DNA from: Candidatus Bathyarchaeota archaeon
GTDB lineage: Archaea; Thermoproteota; Bathyarchaeia; 40CM-2-53-6; RBG-13-38-9
Assembly (NCBI GenBank): GCA_026015225.1
Contig: JAOZGV010000104.1
Span: 1-11,392 of the forward strand
Direction: 5' to 3'
DNA length: 11,392 nt
The notes under the pieces were generated by a model. That model made no database searches, was not told the origin of the DNA, and worked only from the letters and a program-made list of their open reading frames with translations. The position numbers were made by a program, and so were the translations under genes. Shown piece after piece: positions 1-6,881 of the stretch. Within the stretch, counting starts at the first letter, position 1. The number at the start of each line of letters is the position of its first letter.

Positions 1-2
1 CT

Positions 3-665
3 CAGAAGACAAGAAATTTAAAAATAACCTCGATTTTTGAGGTAGGTGGTATAGGACCTGAGATGCCCCCCCTCCCCCTATCTGTTGCATGCTCCCGAAC
101 AACTTGGAGAGCGCTGAGGACAGCTGATAGCTCTGAGGCATTTGAGATCGCCCAACAAGGTTATGCAGACTATGCTTTCTTAGGTGGGGCTCAAATTGAT
201 AAATATGGAAATCTAAACTCTACTGTCCTTGGGGACTATCACGCTCCAAAAGTCAGATTTCCAGGTAGTGGTGGAGCGAATGCTTTTGCATCTTTTGCTT
301 GGAAGACTATGATAATTATGAATCATGAAAATCGAAGGTTTGTCGATAAAGTTGATTATATAACTTCGCCAGGGTATCTAGATGGACCGGGATCCAGAGA
401 GAGAATTGAGTTGCCACCAGGAACGGGTCCGTTTAGAGTTTATACGACAAAATGTACTTTCGATTTTGATGAGAAAACAAAAAGGATGAGGTTGTATGCT
501 CTAAATCCTGGTTCTGGGACAGAAGATGTTATTAAGAACACCGGATTTGATGTAGCAATTCCAAATAAGATAAAATATAATGATCCACCAACGAGTGAAG
601 AGTTAAGGATATTGAGGGAAGAAGTAGACCCTTTCAGATTAATATTAGGGCGTGGCGATAGTTAA
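3..665 (+). CDS. Glutaconate/3-oxoacid-type CoA-transferase, beta subunit (5' end outside the window)
   Basis: This is the 3' part of a class I CoA-transferase beta subunit, similar to glutaconate CoA-transferase GctB, which moves CoA between a carboxylic acid and an acyl-CoA. The reading frame is open to the window edge, so the ATG at 63 is internal and not the start. The residues before it (IFEVGGIGPE) align with the active-site segment of the family, and the Glu at 39-41 is the likely catalytic glutamate that forms the acyl-CoA thioester. Downstream come the family hallmarks FLGGAQIDKYGN, the PGSGGAN loop, and VDYITSPGYLDGPG. Roughly 40-50 N-terminal residues are missing compared with GctB (about 266 residues). 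The alpha subunit is expected just upstream, outside the window. The acyl substrate cannot be read from sequence; related subunits also act in aromatic, sterol and amino-acid catabolism. Family confidence is high, exact substrate low. Confidence 0.9.
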   Translation, partial: QKTRNLKITSIFEVGGIGPEMPPLPLSVACSRTTWRALRTADSSEAFEIAQQGYADYAFLGGAQIDKYGNLNSTVLGDYHAPKVRFPGSGGANAFASFAWKTMIIMNHENRRFVDKVDYITSPGYLDGPGSRERIELPPGTGPFRVYTTKCTFDFDEKTKRMRLYALNPGSGTEDVIKNTGFDVAIPNKIKYNDPPTSEELRILREEVDPFRLILGRGDS

Positions 666-733
666 ATAAAAATTGAAATTTTATTCGCGATGCGTTTAAG
701 ACTTATTTACTTCTTATTATTAGGGTTTTGAAG
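666..733 (+). promoter_or_regulatory. Intergenic spacer with AT hairpin and TATA-like box for the C13 peptidase gene
   Basis: Just after the CoA-transferase stop, ATAAAAATT and AATTTTAT form a short AT stem that could help termination. A TATA-like TTTAAGAC lies at 695-702, preceded by GATGCG, about 35 bp before the ATG at 734. That geometry predicts a short leader of about 10 nt. Assignment is by position and composition only. Confidence 0.4.
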
Positions 734-1729
734 ATGAATAAAGTAATACTGCCGTTCCTCTGTATATTTATGACAATTATTATGGCTTCAAATCCGATTG
801 TGGATGCCCATGATGATAGGTTTGCACTTATCATAAGTACATCAGATAATTTTGTTTGTGCGAATGCATATGGTGTTGATAGTTTTTCGGCTCAGGCGCT
901 TCAGGCTTATTGGATCTTGAAAGACCTTGGATACTCTGACGATGAGATCGTTCTTATGCTTTATCATGTAAATGATGATTTCATTGATATGGATGGTGAT
1001 GGCCACAATGATCTCCAAGGTGCGGTAATCGATGTCGAGAATGAATACGTGACCAAGGAGAGACTCCATGAAGAGATGCGGAACTTAGCCTCGATCATTG
1101 ATCCAAACGATGAATTGATTGTTTACCTTATTGATCATGGAGAACATGACAATAAGAGCTCTGCGTCTCTTCTTTTTGAAGTGGGTGGCTCTTTGGGTGA
1201 GGAGGAATTTGCCGAATGGCTAAACGAGATTCGATGCAGGGAGATTGTGGTTCTCCTAGATTTTTGCAACAGCGGAAATTTCGCCTCTTCTTTGATAGGG
1301 CCTGGAAGGATAATTGTCGCTTCGGCTGCAGACAATAATGACGCTGAATATTATTGGGAATCCGCAACTATCTTGAAAGGGACGAATAAAGAGGTTTTTG
1401 GAAATTCTGGTTCGATATTTTTTCACCCTTTTTGGAAAAAAATCGGGGAAGGAGGGACTATTAAGGAAGCCTACGAGTATGGAAGATCACAGATGCAAAG
1501 GTGGGCAATCATTGATCCGGAAGACAGAGATAATATCATATATCAAGATCCCCAGATATTCATTCCACCCGAAGCTTCGGTTACCCATTCACCAACTGAA
1601 GGTCTATCGATCCCAGTTACCAGCATGCATGCGTTCTCGTTAGTAATATTGATTGTTATTATACTCTTTACAATCTGGGTTTTCAGGCGATTGGTCAGCA
1701 GAAAGAAAGTTATGACAAAAGTCAGTTGA
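734..1729 (+). CDS. C13 (legumain-like) clan CD cysteine peptidase, signal peptide and C-terminal membrane anchor
   Basis: This is a predicted extracellular cysteine peptidase or transpeptidase of the legumain/GPI8 family (C13, caspase-like fold). I chose the ATG at 734 (331 residues); a TTG at 728 would add two. Residues 1-25 are a hydrophobic signal peptide. The catalytic domain has FALIISTS on the first core strand, then an acidic D-x-D-G-D-G-x-x-D loop near residue 86 that could bind Ca2+. His135 in LIDHGE and Cys178 in LLDFCNSG follow, 43 residues apart as expected for the catalytic dyad, and RIIVASA lies just after. Residues 299-317 form one membrane helix followed by RRLVSRKK, so the enzyme should sit outside the membrane with a short cytoplasmic tail. 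The next gene encodes a large exported protein that could be a substrate; this is inference. Legumains cut after Asn/Asp, but specificity here is unknown. Confidence 0.88.
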   Translation: MNKVILPFLCIFMTIIMASNPIVDAHDDRFALIISTSDNFVCANAYGVDSFSAQALQAYWILKDLGYSDDEIVLMLYHVNDDFIDMDGDGHNDLQGAVIDVENEYVTKERLHEEMRNLASIIDPNDELIVYLIDHGEHDNKSSASLLFEVGGSLGEEEFAEWLNEIRCREIVVLLDFCNSGNFASSLIGPGRIIVASAADNNDAEYYWESATILKGTNKEVFGNSGSIFFHPFWKKIGEGGTIKEAYEYGRSQMQRWAIIDPEDRDNIIYQDPQIFIPPEASVTHSPTEGLSIPVTSMHAFSLVILIVIILFTIWVFRRLVSRKKVMTKVS

Positions 1730-1749
1730 TGAGTTTTTTCAAAAATCTA

Positions 1750-1798
1750 AAGCGAGCGTTTATTGTCTTTTCAATTGAAGCGCGCGCGCTTTTTTTTT
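1750..1798 (+). terminator. GC-rich hairpin followed by nine T residues after the C13 peptidase gene
   Basis: A perfect palindrome AAGCGCGCGCGCTT (1778-1791) runs straight into T1790-T1798. An alternative longer stem pairs AAAGCGAGCG (1750-1759) with CGCGCGCTTT at 1783-1792, with one mismatch. Both look like a bacterial-style intrinsic terminator. Archaea usually need only the U-run, and a second T-rich stretch follows to about 1818. The palindrome belongs to a recurring CG-repeat series in this window. Confidence 0.55.
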
Positions 1799-1855
1799 AT
1801 TTATTTTTTAATTTTAAATTTGCAGATATGAATGATGAATTAAAATTGGAAAAAT

Positions 1856-1866
1856 TTTTATATAAG
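1856..1866 (+). promoter_or_regulatory. TATA-like box upstream of the large exported protein gene
   Basis: TTTTATATAAG lies about 90 bp before the chosen TTG start and predicts a leader of about 60-70 nt. That leader would contain the CACAAA/TTTGTG hairpin near 1874-1890 and the CG tract at 1905-1915. The match is good, but AT-rich DNA gives many such boxes. Confidence 0.3.
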
Positions 1867-1904
1867 TTTGTATTTTGTGTGTTGCACAAATACAATCCTC
1901 GATT

Positions 1905-1915
1905 GCGCGCGCGCG
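1905..1915. repeat. Alternating CG tract
   Basis: GCGCGCGCGCG, extended to TGCGCGCGCGCGTA as an alternating purine-pyrimidine run of 14 bp. It lies in the leader of the next gene and is one of seven CG tracts in an otherwise AT-rich window. Such runs can adopt Z-DNA under negative supercoiling. Confidence 0.8.
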
Positions 1916-1955
1916 TAATGATTTATTCAATATAATTTTATTGGGTGAAAATTTG

Positions 1956-4067
1956 TTGTTGAAAACTCACATTACAAAGATTAGAGCGATGTTGGTTATT
2001 GTTTTAATTTTGGTTGCAGGATTAGGTGGATACATCTACTGGGTGTATATGCAACCTAAAGCGTTCAGCCACGTATCTGGCTTTGTTCATTTGGATGAGC
2101 CGATTGTTGGCGCAGCGGTTAGTGTTTATGATTTGGACGGAGTAAAGGTTTTTGAGAAGGAAGATGTCACCCATACGACTGGTTCGTTCGTCATAAAAAT
2201 TGGTTGGGGGATAGGGAAGTGGGGCAGTTATATCCCTGATAACTTTACAATCGTTGCAAGTGGGGGAACGATAGATAACGAACCTTTTAACGGAACAATC
2301 GTCAGGGCGGTTCACAATTATAGCGAGATAAGATATTACCATTTGAATGCGATTACCACATTGATCAAGGAGTATCTGGACAAACATCCTGAGATGACTT
2401 ACGTCGAAGCCCAGGAGGCTGTAAAAGATTTTCTGGGCGTGCCCGATTTGATTGATATGGATCTGGTCGTCGATAGTGCGGTGTATTACCATGGCATTTT
2501 CGACCACGAATATTTCATGTTTAAAGCAGAAGAGCATGGGGATTTCGATACATTCATAGATGCTCTGTTGGAGGGAATAGATCGAGGAGATCAGCAAGTA
2601 TTTGTCGCCGCTGGCGGTATCGGAGGACCAACCGACTCGCGCGCGATTTTAGGGGACTATAAGGATCTCGCTGTAGCCTTGGGAAAAGGCGTTGCAGATA
2701 AATTTGGCGGTCCAATTGGAGGGGCTGTAGCTGGTTGGGTTCTCAGTGACATATTTGGGGTTAAGAGTGCCGAACAGAAGGATTTGGATGAGATCAAGCA
2801 AAGGCTCGAAGAGCAGAATAGGCAGCTAAAAGAGATCCGAGCCCAAATAGATGCCCTCAAAGACCAAGTGAGGCTGTTGGAGGAAGAACTTAAAGCTTCA
2901 CTACGTGAGCTAGGCTTCACTTTTATGTCGAAAGAAGCCGATACAGCGGTCGACAATATCAAGATACGCCATGATCTATTGATAGGCTACTCTGATCCAG
3001 AATATATTGAATCGCTCAAGCAAAATGAGGCGCAATATAACGACATCATGCATCAAATCAATAACTTAGTGGATCAGATAACGAGCACTGATGCAGGAAC
3101 GTGGCATGACCTCAACACAATACACGAAAATCTGATAAGCACAGGAGGCACCTGGGGGATGCTCGATCTTTGGAAAAAGGCGACAATAAATAACATCAAT
3201 AAAACACATCAACCTACAGAATTAGCAGGTTTGACCGACCAAGTGTATGAAGAGAGCTGGGCTTTCTATAACAGATATCTCATGGCTCAACTCCAGGGTT
3301 ACACCTTGCTTATGGAGGCTTATCACGCCAGAAACGATATTCAGGGAGCAAAGACGGTCATTAAACATATGAATGAAACGATAACCGAACAAGTTCTCCA
3401 ATTCCGGCCCTTGCTTGAGCAAGAGATCCTATATTTGAATAAAGATTGTAAGAGCGATAAATATTGTCCTATCAATAATATTCTTCATTATAGAGAGTTC
3501 CCCTTTATGGAAGTCAGTAAATGGTATCAGTATAAGGGCTGGAGTTACACAAGCAAGTTTGAAACGCTGGATCAGGATATAAACCTGATTCTGGGCAGCA
3601 TGAAGAACCCGCCGCGGTATGAATTCTTCACCGCAAGAGTGCTTCTTAATCCTCTAAGTGTGGATGAAAGTGTAGCGCGTAAATGTAAAAATTATCCATT
3701 TCCACATGATTTTGAAAATGGCCTGCCTTTAACGTTCAGAAACGTCGACACCGGAACCGAATACACCGTTAAGGGCACAGAAAACAAAATGAATCTCCGG
3801 ATACTGAGATACGACTTTCAAGTTCCAGCAGGTTTTTATGTATTGGTCAAGCCGCTTGATGTAGTCGAACTCCCAATGCCACCCGACGGTCATAATGGTT
3901 GGGCCGCGGGCATGCCTGGGTGGAATGAGACCTCGAAGAAATATGACGCGATATCGGAACAATGGAAGATGTCCTTAGGCATATACGAAGATCGACCTTG
4001 GATCGAGGTACGCAGCGACACTGCAACATATTGGGGCGGAGTCTGGTATGAATGGTTCCTAGAATAA
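1956..4067 (+). CDS. Large signal-anchored surface protein: beta-sandwich, Gly-rich segment, coiled coil; function unknown
   Basis: I do not recognise this protein as a whole. The start is uncertain. I chose a TTG in a run of three (1953, 1956, 1959) because GGTGA at 1944-1948 is well spaced and KTHITKIR would give a positive N-region before the membrane helix. The alternatives are ATG 1989, or ATG 1875, whose extra codons read through a CG tract. With TTG 1956 it has 703 residues. Residues 12-31 form a membrane helix or signal anchor. Residues 39 to about 115 resemble a carboxypeptidase-regulatory-like beta-sandwich (HVSGFVHLDEPIVGAAVSVY). A helical region follows (about 130-165). A Gly-rich hydrophobic stretch (about 245-269, FGGPIGGAVAGWVLSDIFG) is followed at once by a coiled coil of about 48 residues (273-320) with L/I heptads. 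The rest is helical, then a beta-rich C-terminus. Hydrophobic segment plus coiled coil recalls alpha-helical pore-forming toxins, but no family match is claimed. The gene lies between a C13 peptidase and a NosD-like surface protein. Confidence 0.82.
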   Translation: MLKTHITKIRAMLVIVLILVAGLGGYIYWVYMQPKAFSHVSGFVHLDEPIVGAAVSVYDLDGVKVFEKEDVTHTTGSFVIKIGWGIGKWGSYIPDNFTIVASGGTIDNEPFNGTIVRAVHNYSEIRYYHLNAITTLIKEYLDKHPEMTYVEAQEAVKDFLGVPDLIDMDLVVDSAVYYHGIFDHEYFMFKAEEHGDFDTFIDALLEGIDRGDQQVFVAAGGIGGPTDSRAILGDYKDLAVALGKGVADKFGGPIGGAVAGWVLSDIFGVKSAEQKDLDEIKQRLEEQNRQLKEIRAQIDALKDQVRLLEEELKASLRELGFTFMSKEADTAVDNIKIRHDLLIGYSDPEYIESLKQNEAQYNDIMHQINNLVDQITSTDAGTWHDLNTIHENLISTGGTWGMLDLWKKATINNINKTHQPTELAGLTDQVYEESWAFYNRYLMAQLQGYTLLMEAYHARNDIQGAKTVIKHMNETITEQVLQFRPLLEQEILYLNKDCKSDKYCPINNILHYREFPFMEVSKWYQYKGWSYTSKFETLDQDINLILGSMKNPPRYEFFTARVLLNPLSVDESVARKCKNYPFPHDFENGLPLTFRNVDTGTEYTVKGTENKMNLRILRYDFQVPAGFYVLVKPLDVVELPMPPDGHNGWAAGMPGWNETSKKYDAISEQWKMSLGIYEDRPWIEVRSDTATYWGGVWYEWFLE
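2637..2646. repeat. CG palindrome inside the large protein gene
   Basis: TCGCGCGCGA, a 10-bp perfect palindrome. It is the only CG tract of the series lying in the conserved part of a coding region, where it encodes Ser-Arg-Ala. Confidence 0.75.
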
Positions 4068-4261
4068 TTTCAAATAATTAAAAAAAATTGCTTAAGATTT
4101 ATCCCATTTCCTTACGACAAGAATTGTCAAAAAGACTCCGATAAGGCTGATTTAGGCTAGGTAAGGCGCTAAAATTGCGAGCCAATTGAATAACGCATTC
4201 CCAAACTAGGTTCAATACTCATAAATAAAGAATTAAGTATTTAATGAAATGATGTTGAAAA
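4068..4261. promoter_or_regulatory. Spacer with TATA-like box for the NosD-like gene and a possible gene remnant
   Basis: The spacer begins with an A-rich run after the stop at 4067. A TATA-like ATAAATAA at 4221-4228 lies about 35-40 bp before the ATG at 4262 and predicts a leader of about 12-15 nt, which carries no strong ribosome site. On the minus strand, 4092-4205 reads as a hydrophobic protein tail with one internal stop; see the findings. Confidence 0.35.
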
Positions 4262-5500
4262 ATGAAGAAACCAATGTTGGCAATAATGTTTACAACGTTT
4301 CTAATACTGACACTGGCCTTTGTGCTCATTAATCAACTTGATTGGAAAGAGCCAAAAATTGGAACCATTCAGAAAGCTATTGATGAAGCCAAACCAGGAG
4401 ATAGGATAATTATTAAAACTGGAACATATTATGAACACATTGTTGTGGACAAAACCATCTCTCTAATAGGAGAAGATAGAAAGAATACAATAATCGATGG
4501 AAATTGCACAGGTACCGTAATTCATGTAAAATCCAATAATACAATCATTAGCGGTTTTACGATAAGGAATAGTGGCATCAAACAGGATAAGCGAGGTTAT
4601 ATAGTGAGTTATTACGAAGGAGTCTGCTTTGATAAATCCTATAACTGTTCTATTTCAGGCAACGATATAACGGATAATGGTTATGGCATTTCACTTTTTT
4701 GGTCTGCTAACAACACCATATCAGGCAACTATCTGAGTCGCAATCTCAATAATATCGTACTTGAATCTTCAAAGTATAATGAAATATATGGAAACAATAT
4801 GGAAAATAGTGGTGGCATTGTAATAGTTGGCACTTATCAGGAGCAGCACGTTCTAGGAGCGTCTACGAATAATATAATATCTGGAAACAACATGACACTT
4901 TGTGAAATTCGCATTTTTAAAGATTGTTCATATAACGTAATATCTGGGAACAATATAAAAGAACACGTTAATCCTAGTATCAGCTTGCAATCGACGTCTA
5001 ACAACAATATATCCGGGAATTATATAACGAATAACCTGCAATGCGGCATTTCTCTATCGAATGCAAAATATAATAGGATATCGGGTAACAATATCACAAA
5101 TAACGGTATTGGCATTGAGATCGATGGATCAAACAACATTATATTCAGCAATTTATTAAGAGAGAACAAAGGAAAAAACTCCCATGGCAATGGAGCTGGA
5201 ATAGTTATAAGGGGCTCCAAATCAAAAGACAATATTATTTACAATAATGACTTCGTGGATAACGATCAACACATAATTAACTTTATTCTCAACGGGGAAA
5301 CTCAGTGTCCAATAAATATTTGGGATGATGGTTATTTAAATGGTGGAAATTATTGGAGTGATTATATAGGCGTAGATTTGTATAGTGGGCTCTATCAGAA
5401 TATCGCTGGAAGTGATGGCATAGGAGACACGCCATATATTATCGATGAAATTAATCAAGACCACTATCCACTCATGAATGCTACATATTATAAAGAATAA
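4262..5500 (+). CDS. NosD-like secreted parallel beta-helix repeat protein
   Basis: This is an exported right-handed parallel beta-helix protein of the NosD/CASH type, 412 residues. Residues 5-23 are a hydrophobic signal or anchor. IQKAIDEAKPGDRIIIKTGTY (about 36-56) is the typical entry to the helix and is followed by ISLIGEDRKNTIIDG. About nine helix rungs then repeat a pattern like N-x-I-S-G-N-x-I, for example NNTISGNYL at 150-158, YNVISGNNI, NNNISGNYI and YNRISGNNI. The C-terminus carries LNGGNYWSDY, GSDGIGDTPYII and DHYPLM, a cap very common in archaeal surface proteins of this class. Such folds bind or cleave polysaccharide, or serve as structural surface scaffolds. No catalytic set is evident here, so enzyme activity should not be assumed. 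There is no Cu-reductase cluster nearby, so a role in nitrous-oxide reduction is unlikely. It follows two other exported proteins on the same strand. Confidence 0.9.
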   Translation: MKKPMLAIMFTTFLILTLAFVLINQLDWKEPKIGTIQKAIDEAKPGDRIIIKTGTYYEHIVVDKTISLIGEDRKNTIIDGNCTGTVIHVKSNNTIISGFTIRNSGIKQDKRGYIVSYYEGVCFDKSYNCSISGNDITDNGYGISLFWSANNTISGNYLSRNLNNIVLESSKYNEIYGNNMENSGGIVIVGTYQEQHVLGASTNNIISGNNMTLCEIRIFKDCSYNVISGNNIKEHVNPSISLQSTSNNNISGNYITNNLQCGISLSNAKYNRISGNNITNNGIGIEIDGSNNIIFSNLLRENKGKNSHGNGAGIVIRGSKSKDNIIYNNDFVDNDQHIINFILNGETQCPINIWDDGYLNGGNYWSDYIGVDLYSGLYQNIAGSDGIGDTPYIIDEINQDHYPLMNATYYKE

Positions 5501-5556
5501 GGCTTCTCTTAGAGACTGGGAGGGACGAGCTATTAAATACTATAAAAATAGCGTTT

Positions 5557-5577
5557 AATTATTATTTTTATTTTTTC
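5557..5577 (+). terminator. T-rich terminator after the NosD-like gene
   Basis: ATTATTATTTTTATTTTTTCC lies about 60 bp past the stop codon. T-runs of this kind are the usual archaeal intrinsic termination signal. No hairpin precedes it. Confidence 0.45.
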
Positions 5578-5672
5578 CATTGTTTGTGCCTTATAAGGTA
5601 CGAGGGATGTAGGCAGGGTAGGGTTTTTGATGATCGCGTGGACATGAAAATCGTTATCTTATCTATATCCCC

Positions 5673-5696
5673 GGTACCTTGGTGCGCACACACACA
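5673..5696 (+). repeat. 17-bp intergenic element, copy 1
   Basis: GGTACCTTGGTGCGCAC at 5673-5689, followed by ACACACA. This copy lacks the GT run seen on the left of the other two copies, so only the inner five pairs of the hairpin can form. It lies in the gap between the NosD-like and COQ7-like genes. Confidence 0.85.
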
Positions 5697-5764
5697 ATAA
5701 AATAATGCCTGAGGTAATAGGATAGAGGAAGAAAAGAAGAAGATAGAGTAATCTAGTAATTATA

Positions 5765-5827
5765 GTATGCTAATACTAGCAGCAACATCAATTTGTTGTT
5801 GATGCTATTAGTGTTAGTGAAACATAC
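5765..5827 (+). other. Long imperfect inverted repeat (possible RNA stem)
   Basis: GTATG (5765-5769) pairs with CATAC (5823-5827). CTAATACTA (5770-5778) pairs with TAGTGTTAG (5809-5817) through one T.G wobble. GCA/TGC and CAACA/TGTTG continue the stem to a loop at 5788-5796. That makes about 22 pairs with two bulges. It lies in a long noncoding gap, so it may be a structured RNA, a processing site or a decayed repeat. Confidence 0.55.
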
Positions 5828-5900
5828 ACAATTTTTTACTAGTTTTCAATATATTTTTTGATGCAGAGCATGCCACATTTAGTGATGTTTTTAAATATAA

Positions 5901-5922
5901 TAAGCGATACTACTATCGCTTA
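5901..5922 (+). other. Perfect 9-bp hairpin, possibly a terminator
   Basis: TAAGCGATA (5901-5909), loop CTAC, TATCGCTTA (5914-5922) form a perfect stem, followed by GTAATTTTTG. The weak T-run afterwards makes it a possible 3' end for a transcript covering the stem at 5765-5827. No gene ends immediately upstream. Confidence 0.5.
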
Positions 5923-6125
5923 GTAATTTTTGAAAATTGTACTGCGAATTAAATACAATTAATATTGTGAATTATTTCTATATTTTACATTGCGAATTTT
6001 TTTATTTTAAAATTGTAAACAAATTCTAATAGCTTGTATTATGCGATTGCTAATCTTTTTGTAATTGCTACAATTATAGAAAATAGTTTAATGGAAAAAG
6101 GTGTGATCAAGAGGTAAAAGATAAA

Positions 6126-6647
6126 GTGGATTATGATACATCAGTAATACGGACCCAGATGCGGACTGAGAATATCCGGATGAGAGGGCAGAGGATGTCT
6201 TCTGATAAGTTAAAAAGCATCAGAAAAGGACTACTTACTTTACATACTATGGAAATGATGGCAGTTAACATCTACCAGTTTCAGATCACGAAAAAAGTGT
6301 GTGAACTCAACCATCAATTAATCGTTGCTATGTGTAATGAAATGACGCATGTCCAGGACTTTCGGGTTAAACTTTTTGAATATTGTTGGACACCGAGTAA
6401 ACTCAGATGGGTATATTGGATTGTCGGTTTTATGCTTGGGTTCTTTTCACGATTGATAGGTACGAAAGCAATTCTCAAAACTGATATCTGGTTGGAAAAA
6501 AAAGCCGTTCACCACTATGACGAACTCCTCCAAAAGATAAATTGGGACGAAGATACTCGCATAGTAATTGAAAAGAATCGATCTGATGAATGCGGGCATA
6601 TCAACCGGTGGAAAATACTCCTCCAGTTAAACGAAGATATTAACTGA
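6126..6647 (+). CDS. COQ7-like di-iron monooxygenase (ferritin-like fold)
   Basis: This is a 173-residue protein of the COQ7 (demethoxyubiquinone hydroxylase) branch of the ferritin-like di-iron proteins. The GTG at 6126 is chosen because GAGGT at 6111-6115 sits 10 nt before it; ATGs at 6159, 6180 and 6195 are alternatives. All six expected iron ligands are visible: Glu43 in HTMEMMAVNIYQFQ, Glu72 and His75 in EMTH, Glu124 in WLEKKAVHHYDE, and Glu155 and His158 in DECGH. The spacings of 29, 52 and 31 residues are close to those of COQ7. The stretch at 95-112 (WVYWIVGFMLGFFSRLIG) matches the membrane-associated hydrophobic segment of COQ7. COQ7 hydroxylates a quinone ring in ubiquinone synthesis, but archaea do not make ubiquinone, so the substrate here is unknown. 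It could be another lipid quinone or a protective di-iron role. No quinone genes are adjacent. Confidence 0.85.
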   Translation: MDYDTSVIRTQMRTENIRMRGQRMSSDKLKSIRKGLLTLHTMEMMAVNIYQFQITKKVCELNHQLIVAMCNEMTHVQDFRVKLFEYCWTPSKLRWVYWIVGFMLGFFSRLIGTKAILKTDIWLEKKAVHHYDELLQKINWDEDTRIVIEKNRSDECGHINRWKILLQLNEDIN

Positions 6648-6684
6648 ACTATTTAGATTATGTAGAAAATTTGGGAGACTTTAC

Positions 6685-6694
6685 AGCGCGCGCT
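6685..6694. repeat. AGCGCGCGCT palindrome
   Basis: Exact 10-bp palindrome about 38 bp past the stop of the COQ7-like gene. The same 10-mer recurs at 7508 and 8415, with extended or variant forms at 1779 and 10123. No T-run follows it. Confidence 0.8.
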
Positions 6695-6815
6695 CCTATT
6701 CATTAATGTCCGCTACTAAAATGAAATTGTACTACTTTTACCGCTTTTCCCTAAGAAGTGTACAAGTAGAAGTAGGTAAGTTGTGAGTAGCGAGTTAGTA
6801 ATAAGTTAGTAAAAA

Positions 6816-6841
6816 GTGTGTGTGGGTACCTTGGTGCGCAC
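6816..6841 (+). repeat. 17-bp intergenic element, copy 2, with left GT run
   Basis: GTGTGTGTG (6816-6824) followed by GGTACCTTGGTGCGCAC (6825-6841), then three GAC units (6842-6850) where copies 1 and 3 have AC repeats. It lies between the convergent ends of the COQ7-like gene and the methyltransferase-like gene, about 40 bp from the latter's stop. Short GTAG/GTTA repetitions precede it (about 6766-6810). Confidence 0.85.
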
Positions 6842-6881
6842 GACGACGACGGAATAAAAAAGATCCAAATTCTAATTTAGA

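Larger units (their letters stand above)
5501..6125. other. 625-bp noncoding spacer with U-run, 17-bp element and hairpins
   Basis: I see no convincing gene here. T-rich DNA at about 5557-5577 is a probable terminator for the NosD-like gene. The first copy of the 17-bp element lies at 5673-5689. A purine-rich stretch follows (about 5716-5750), then two inverted repeats (5765-5827 and 5901-5922) and very AT-rich DNA to 6090 that should hold the promoter of the COQ7-like gene. TGCGAATT occurs twice, at about 5943 and 5992. An RNA gene is possible because of the two stems, but none was recognised. Confidence 0.6.

Noticed and set aside
63..140. ATG 63 as start of the CoA-transferase gene, or a frameshift in its N-terminus
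   Set aside because: The frame is open to the window edge and the residues before ATG 63 match the active-site segment, so the gene is simply cut by the window.
1729..1935. 69-residue plus-strand ORF overlapping the C13 stop (ATGA overlap)
   Set aside because: It reads through a hairpin with nine Ts, long T runs and two CG tracts. Its composition is low-complexity, and it overlaps the leader of the next gene.
2022..2597. 191-residue minus-strand ORF inside the large protein gene
   Set aside because: It is antisense to a coding region with clear signal-anchor and domain structure, and has no recognisable features.
5644..5700. 18-codon ORF reading through copy 1 of the 17-bp element (MKIVIL... 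VPWCAHTQ)
   Set aside because: The other two copies do not keep a comparable ORF, so the conserved core is not explained by coding.
6091..6117. 8-codon ORF (MEKGVIKR) before the COQ7-like gene
   Set aside because: It is too short to support, and its last codons overlap the ribosome site by coincidence of AT/G-rich sequence. No evidence of regulation was seen.
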